This document shows, piece after piece, positions 6,973 to 9,372 of a stretch of 9,372 bases of DNA; within the stretch, counting starts at the first letter, position 1; each line of letters opens with the position of its first letter. The notes beneath the pieces are model-generated. The model saw only the letters and a program-made list of their open reading frames with translations, was not told the DNA's origin and made no database searches. The position numbers and the translations under genes were made by a program. Source of the DNA: Spirochaetia bacterium UBA2205 (lineage in GTDB: Bacteria > Spirochaetota > UBA4802 > UB4802); NCBI GenBank assembly GCA_002328585.1, contig DCUV01000064.1:1-9372 (forward strand). The letters are read 5' to 3'.

Positions 6973-7002
6973 AGTATATTGTTTACTCCTAAAATACAAC
7001 AA
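6973..7002 (-). promoter_or_regulatory. Promoter of the PQQ-type gene
   Basis: On the minus strand, TTGTTG (7002-6997) and TATACT (6978-6973) are spaced by 18 nt, giving a leader of roughly 35 nt before the ATG at 6930. The -10 box is one base from consensus. A closer -35 alternative, TTGTAT with 15-nt spacing, overlaps it. Confidence 0.45.
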
Positions 7003-7082
7003 TATTTTGGCTCAATGAACAGGCAAAGAGGGCATTACAGTACCAATAAGGAATGCCTCAAAAACAGCTTCCATAGATGTAT

Positions 7083-7097
7083 GAGCATAATTTGCTC
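7083..7097. repeat. Inverted repeat GAGCA-N5-TGCTC, possible operator
   Basis: Exact 5-base arms around TAATT lie in the middle of the divergent region. The size and AT-rich centre fit a dimeric regulator site. No other copy of the full repeat was noticed in the window. Confidence 0.25.
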
Positions 7098-7181
7098 TAT
7101 AGACTACTGCTACAACCGTTGAGATTGAGATTATGAAGGTGTAACAAAAGTGTCTACAACATCAAAAAACACAAAAAATCA

Positions 7182-7209
7182 TTGAAAAAATATCCCTGTG
7201 AAATACAAA
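7182..7209 (+). promoter_or_regulatory. Candidate promoter of the porin gene
   Basis: TTGAAA (7182-7187) and TACAAA (7204-7209) are spaced by 16 nt, giving a leader of about 60 nt. An alternative is TTTACC (7226-7231) with TATAAA (7251-7256), but its 19-nt spacing is long and it would start transcription right at the ribosome binding site, so I prefer the first. Confidence 0.4.
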
Positions 7210-7277
7210 AGCAAAAATCATTATGTTTACCAATGTTTTTACAAAAAATCTATAAAATTTTTAAGGAGGATCATTGT

Positions 7278-8435
7278 ATGCGTTTTTTAAAATTTTTAGT
7301 TGCGATTGTTATGGTTGTTGGAGTAGCCGCACCGTTGTTGGCTGCAGATAGCATTGCTAAACTAACGTTGGGGGATGATCAGTTTATAGAGCTCCACTAT
7401 CTGTTACAGGTGCAGGCATATTCATTACAACAGGAAGGCACCACATCCACTGGCGATGAGGAATACTGGTCAAAAGATACAAAGTTACGACGCTCGCGTA
7501 TCATTGTGAAAGGGCAGGCTGCTCAGAATGTTGAGTTTTTTATGGAAACCGATGCTCCTAACCAGGAGGGTAATGAGTCAAAAAATTTATACACCCAGGA
7601 TGCCTATATTGATTTTACTATAGCAAAAGAGCTGAAGATAGCGTTTGGTCATATACTGCTGCCATTCATGCATCATGACCGTCAGTCAGCCGCAACGCTT
7701 TTGTGTGCCGATTATACTGCAGCCGTTGTCCCTGTTGGCAGCAATGTGTGGCGTGATACTGGTGTTGAATTTAGAGGGCTACTTTTCAATGGATTAGTGG
7801 ATTACCGAGTTGGAGCATGGGATGGACAGGATAGAAAATTAGATACAACGACAAACACAGTTGTTAATGAAGATGACATGCCACGAATTACCGGACGTAT
7901 TCAGTTTAATCTTAAAGATGCCGAGGATGGCTTCTTTTATAGTGGCAACTATCTAGGTAAAAAAAGTGTTATAAGTTTTGGCGCTGGATTGGATTATCAG
8001 CCTGATGCTTATGATGACGGCAGTGATGCCAAAAGTTATTATGCATGGACAGTTGATGCCTATTTTGATCATCCTATTGGTACCAACAATGCGTTAACAC
8101 TGCAGGCAGCGTATGTATATGTAAAAAATAGCCCTTTTTTTGATATAGACCCTGCCACAGCCGGTACTCAAGGTGCTGAAAAAGCAAAGATGTTTTTTGC
8201 AGAAGGTGGTTTCTTGATCAATAGCACATGGCAGCCAGTTGCTCGTTTTTATTATAAAGATACCGAATCATTAGCAGGTGACAAAAATAAGGTGTCCGAG
8301 ATTGCTGGTGGATTGAACTATTACTTAAAAGGGCATAGCGCCAACGTTAAGGTAGAATATGCTCAGGAATTGAAGGATGAGGCGGATGATTATAAAAACA
8401 AGAGGATAACTATTCAGTGCCAGATTTTTATATAA
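7278..8435 (+). CDS. Phosphate-selective porin O/P-like outer membrane porin
   Basis: A 385-residue precursor. The ATG at 7278 follows AAGGAGGA (7263-7270), a near-ideal ribosome binding site 7 nt away. The frame is open back to a TTG at 7182, but that extension lacks a ribosome site and would bury the signal peptide. Residues 1 to about 22-23 are a signal peptide (MRFLKFLVAI core, ending PLLAA). The mature protein alternates polar and aromatic residues as a beta-barrel does. LRRSRIIVKGQ (70-80), VEFFMETD (85-92), IAFGHILLPF (121-130) and GVEFRGLL (162-169) match the layout of OprP/OprO-type porins. The C-terminal strand KRITIQCQIFI (375-385) resembles the barrel-assembly signal, but with a terminal Ile rather than Phe. 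It should form a water-filled pore in the outer membrane; the solute is not predictable, and the family name does not prove phosphate selectivity. It is divergent from the PQQ-type gene and closed by a strong terminator. Confidence 0.82.
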   Translation: MRFLKFLVAIVMVVGVAAPLLAADSIAKLTLGDDQFIELHYLLQVQAYSLQQEGTTSTGDEEYWSKDTKLRRSRIIVKGQAAQNVEFFMETDAPNQEGNESKNLYTQDAYIDFTIAKELKIAFGHILLPFMHHDRQSAATLLCADYTAAVVPVGSNVWRDTGVEFRGLLFNGLVDYRVGAWDGQDRKLDTTTNTVVNEDDMPRITGRIQFNLKDAEDGFFYSGNYLGKKSVISFGAGLDYQPDAYDDGSDAKSYYAWTVDAYFDHPIGTNNALTLQAAYVYVKNSPFFDIDPATAGTQGAEKAKMFFAEGGFLINSTWQPVARFYYKDTESLAGDKNKVSEIAGGLNYYLKGHSANVKVEYAQELKDEADDYKNKRITIQCQIFI

Positions 8436-8454
8436 TGTATGCAGAGCATTGATA

Positions 8455-8483
8455 AAAAAGGCTGTGCAGCGCGCAGCCTTTTT
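8455..8483 (+). terminator. Rho-independent terminator of the porin gene
   Basis: A 13-bp stem, AAAAAGGCTGTGC (8455-8467) with GCGCAGCCTTTTT (8471-8483), contains one T-G wobble and has an AGC loop. The T-run that ends the right arm supplies the termination tract. The stem begins 19 nt after the porin stop codon and ends 17 nt before the start of the next gene. Confidence 0.93.
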
Positions 8484-8500
8484 AATATAAAAAGGTGTAC

Positions 8501-9372
8501 ATGAAGAAATTAATTATTACTATTTTTTTATTACTTCTTGTTCAATCTCAGGATTTTGCATCTTCGCGACGTGATGCGGTGCTGTTATATCACCATAATG
8601 AAGGTGAACATCCCATTGATTATATTGCCATGTATGATCTTCTGGCTACTATCAATACATTGTATTTAAATGGCTACTATGGTTTAATGGAAAAGCATAT
8701 CAATAATTTTATGAAAGAATTCCCACCAACAAAAGAAATTTTTTATTTTAAAGCAATAACATTGATTAATAAAAAAAAATATGATGATGGATTAAAAGAA
8801 CTTTTTATTTCACTGGCAATGGAACCACAATTTTCACGTGCGCAAAATGCTGCAGGATATATCCATGCATTGCGTGGTCAATGGGCTACAGCATTACAAT
8901 TCTTTCTTGAGGCAAACAGTAACAATACCTATAACGCATTTATAGAATATAATATAGCCAGTGTCTATTATCAGATACTTGATTATTCAAACGCACTAAA
9001 CTGGAGCAAAAAGGTTGTAGAGCACAAACCAAATTTTGCTCAGGGGTATTATCTATGTGCCCTCAGTACTATGCAATTAAATGATTTTGCATCAGCAATT
9101 GAATATTTTAGTATTGTTATACAGTTGAAGATGAAAAATGATTATATGTATTATAACCGTGCATTGGCACATTATTTTTTGGGAAATTACAAAAAGGCGC
9201 TTGATGACTGTACAACTGCACTAAAAATAAATAAAAACAATTATTTTGCAGCAATGCTTATAGGCATTATTAATGTTAACCAGAAAAATTACGAAAAAGC
9301 TCTCAAAGTATTTACTGATGTATTAAAAATTAAAAAGGATGATCTGTTTGCAAAGGTGTTTCAGGCGCTTTG
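8501..9372 (+). CDS. Secreted TPR-repeat protein (cut by window edge)
   Basis: Some 290 residues are visible and the frame runs off the end. The ATG at 8501 has AAAGGTG a few bases upstream, a little close. Residues 1 to about 20 are a signal peptide (MKKLIITIFLLLLVQS); cleavage near FAS-S is likely and no lipobox Cys is seen, so the protein should be periplasmic or outer-membrane associated. From about residue 77 there are about six 34-residue tetratricopeptide repeats (roughly 77-110, 111-144, 145-178, 179-212, 213-246, 247-280) with typical positions, for example YYNRALAHYFLGNYKKALDD (217-236) and MLIGIINVNQKNYEKALKVF (252-271). TPR arrays bind partner proteins; no catalytic domain is visible so far. 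It is rich in Lys, Asn, Tyr and Phe. It starts just after the porin terminator on the same strand, so it needs read-through or an unseen promoter. Specific function unknown. Confidence 0.85.
   Translation, partial: MKKLIITIFLLLLVQSQDFASSRRDAVLLYHHNEGEHPIDYIAMYDLLATINTLYLNGYYGLMEKHINNFMKEFPPTKEIFYFKAITLINKKKYDDGLKELFISLAMEPQFSRAQNAAGYIHALRGQWATALQFFLEANSNNTYNAFIEYNIASVYYQILDYSNALNWSKKVVEHKPNFAQGYYLCALSTMQLNDFASAIEYFSIVIQLKMKNDYMYYNRALAHYFLGNYKKALDDCTTALKINKNNYFAAMLIGIINVNQKNYEKALKVFTDVLKIKKDDLFAKVFQAL

Larger units (their letters stand above)
6931..7277. other. Divergent intergenic region between the PQQ-type and porin genes
   Basis: These 347 bases hold a promoter on each strand (separate entries). 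Between them are inverted repeats GGCATT (7031-7036) with AATGCC (7052-7057) and GAGCA-N5-TGCTC (7083-7097), plus a tandem TTGAGA x2 (7119-7130). No small gene is evident: the upstream extensions of both flanking frames begin with TTG and lack ribosome binding sites. Confidence 0.5.

Noticed and set aside
6931..7002. 24-residue N-terminal extension of the PQQ-type protein
   Set aside because: It would start at TTG without a ribosome binding site and would overlap the likely promoter; the ATG at 6930 has GGAGG at ideal distance.
7182..7277. 32-residue N-terminal extension of the porin
   Set aside because: It would start at TTG without a ribosome binding site and would put a charged segment before a clear signal peptide; AAGGAGGA sits just before the ATG at 7278.
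8431..8436. TATAAT as a promoter for the TPR gene
   Set aside because: There is no acceptable -35 box at 16-18 nt, it overlaps the porin stop codon, and its transcript would run straight into the strong terminator.

Overview
The window is AT-rich (about 60% AT by eye) bacterial DNA with clear Shine-Dalgarno sites, sigma70-like promoters and rho-independent terminators. Several products look like cell-envelope proteins of a diderm: an outer-membrane porin with a signal peptide and a terminal beta-strand, an Omp85/surface-antigen-like precursor, two membrane-anchored beta-propeller proteins, and a secreted TPR protein. The GLPLVNYDSDNGFGYG block of the first gene reminds me of spirochaete (Leptospira-like) and deltaproteobacterial surface-antigen proteins. 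A diderm is well supported; a spirochaete or relative is only a guess. There is no rRNA, tRNA, CRISPR array, transposase or phage gene, so this looks like ordinary chromosome.

Layout. (1) Positions 1-1645, minus strand: a two-gene unit of a membrane-anchored sialidase/glycosidase-like propeller protein followed 32 nt later by an Omp85-like protein cut by the window edge. (2) Positions 1928-3103, plus strand: a complete acetyl-CoA acetyltransferase (thiolase), divergent from unit 1, with its own promoter and a strong terminator. (3) Positions 3161-3702: a long AT-rich stretch with no convincing protein gene, but with a -35-like box, a hairpin plus T-tract that might mark a small RNA, and a good promoter for the next gene. 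(4) Positions 3703-4353, plus strand: a NarL/FixJ-type response regulator without an adjacent kinase. (5) Positions 4354-6930, minus strand: a large membrane-anchored PQQ-type propeller protein with a long C-terminal region I cannot assign; it converges on the regulator with no base between the two stop codons. (6) Positions 7278-8435, plus strand: an OprP/OprO-like porin, divergent from gene 5, ended by a near-perfect terminator. (7) From 8501 to the window end, plus strand: a secreted TPR protein, cut by the edge.

The thiolase (central acyl-CoA metabolism) and the regulator appear to be independent single-gene units. The remaining genes share an envelope theme, but nothing in the sequence shows that they work together as one system. 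Three of the longest possible reading frames were shortened to internal ATG codons with proper ribosome binding sites (1645, 6930, 7278). I found no convincing new multi-gene system. The best leads are the unassigned C-terminal half of the PQQ-type protein, the pairing of a sialidase-like protein with an Omp85-like barrel, and the possible small RNA in the 3.2-3.7 kb gap.
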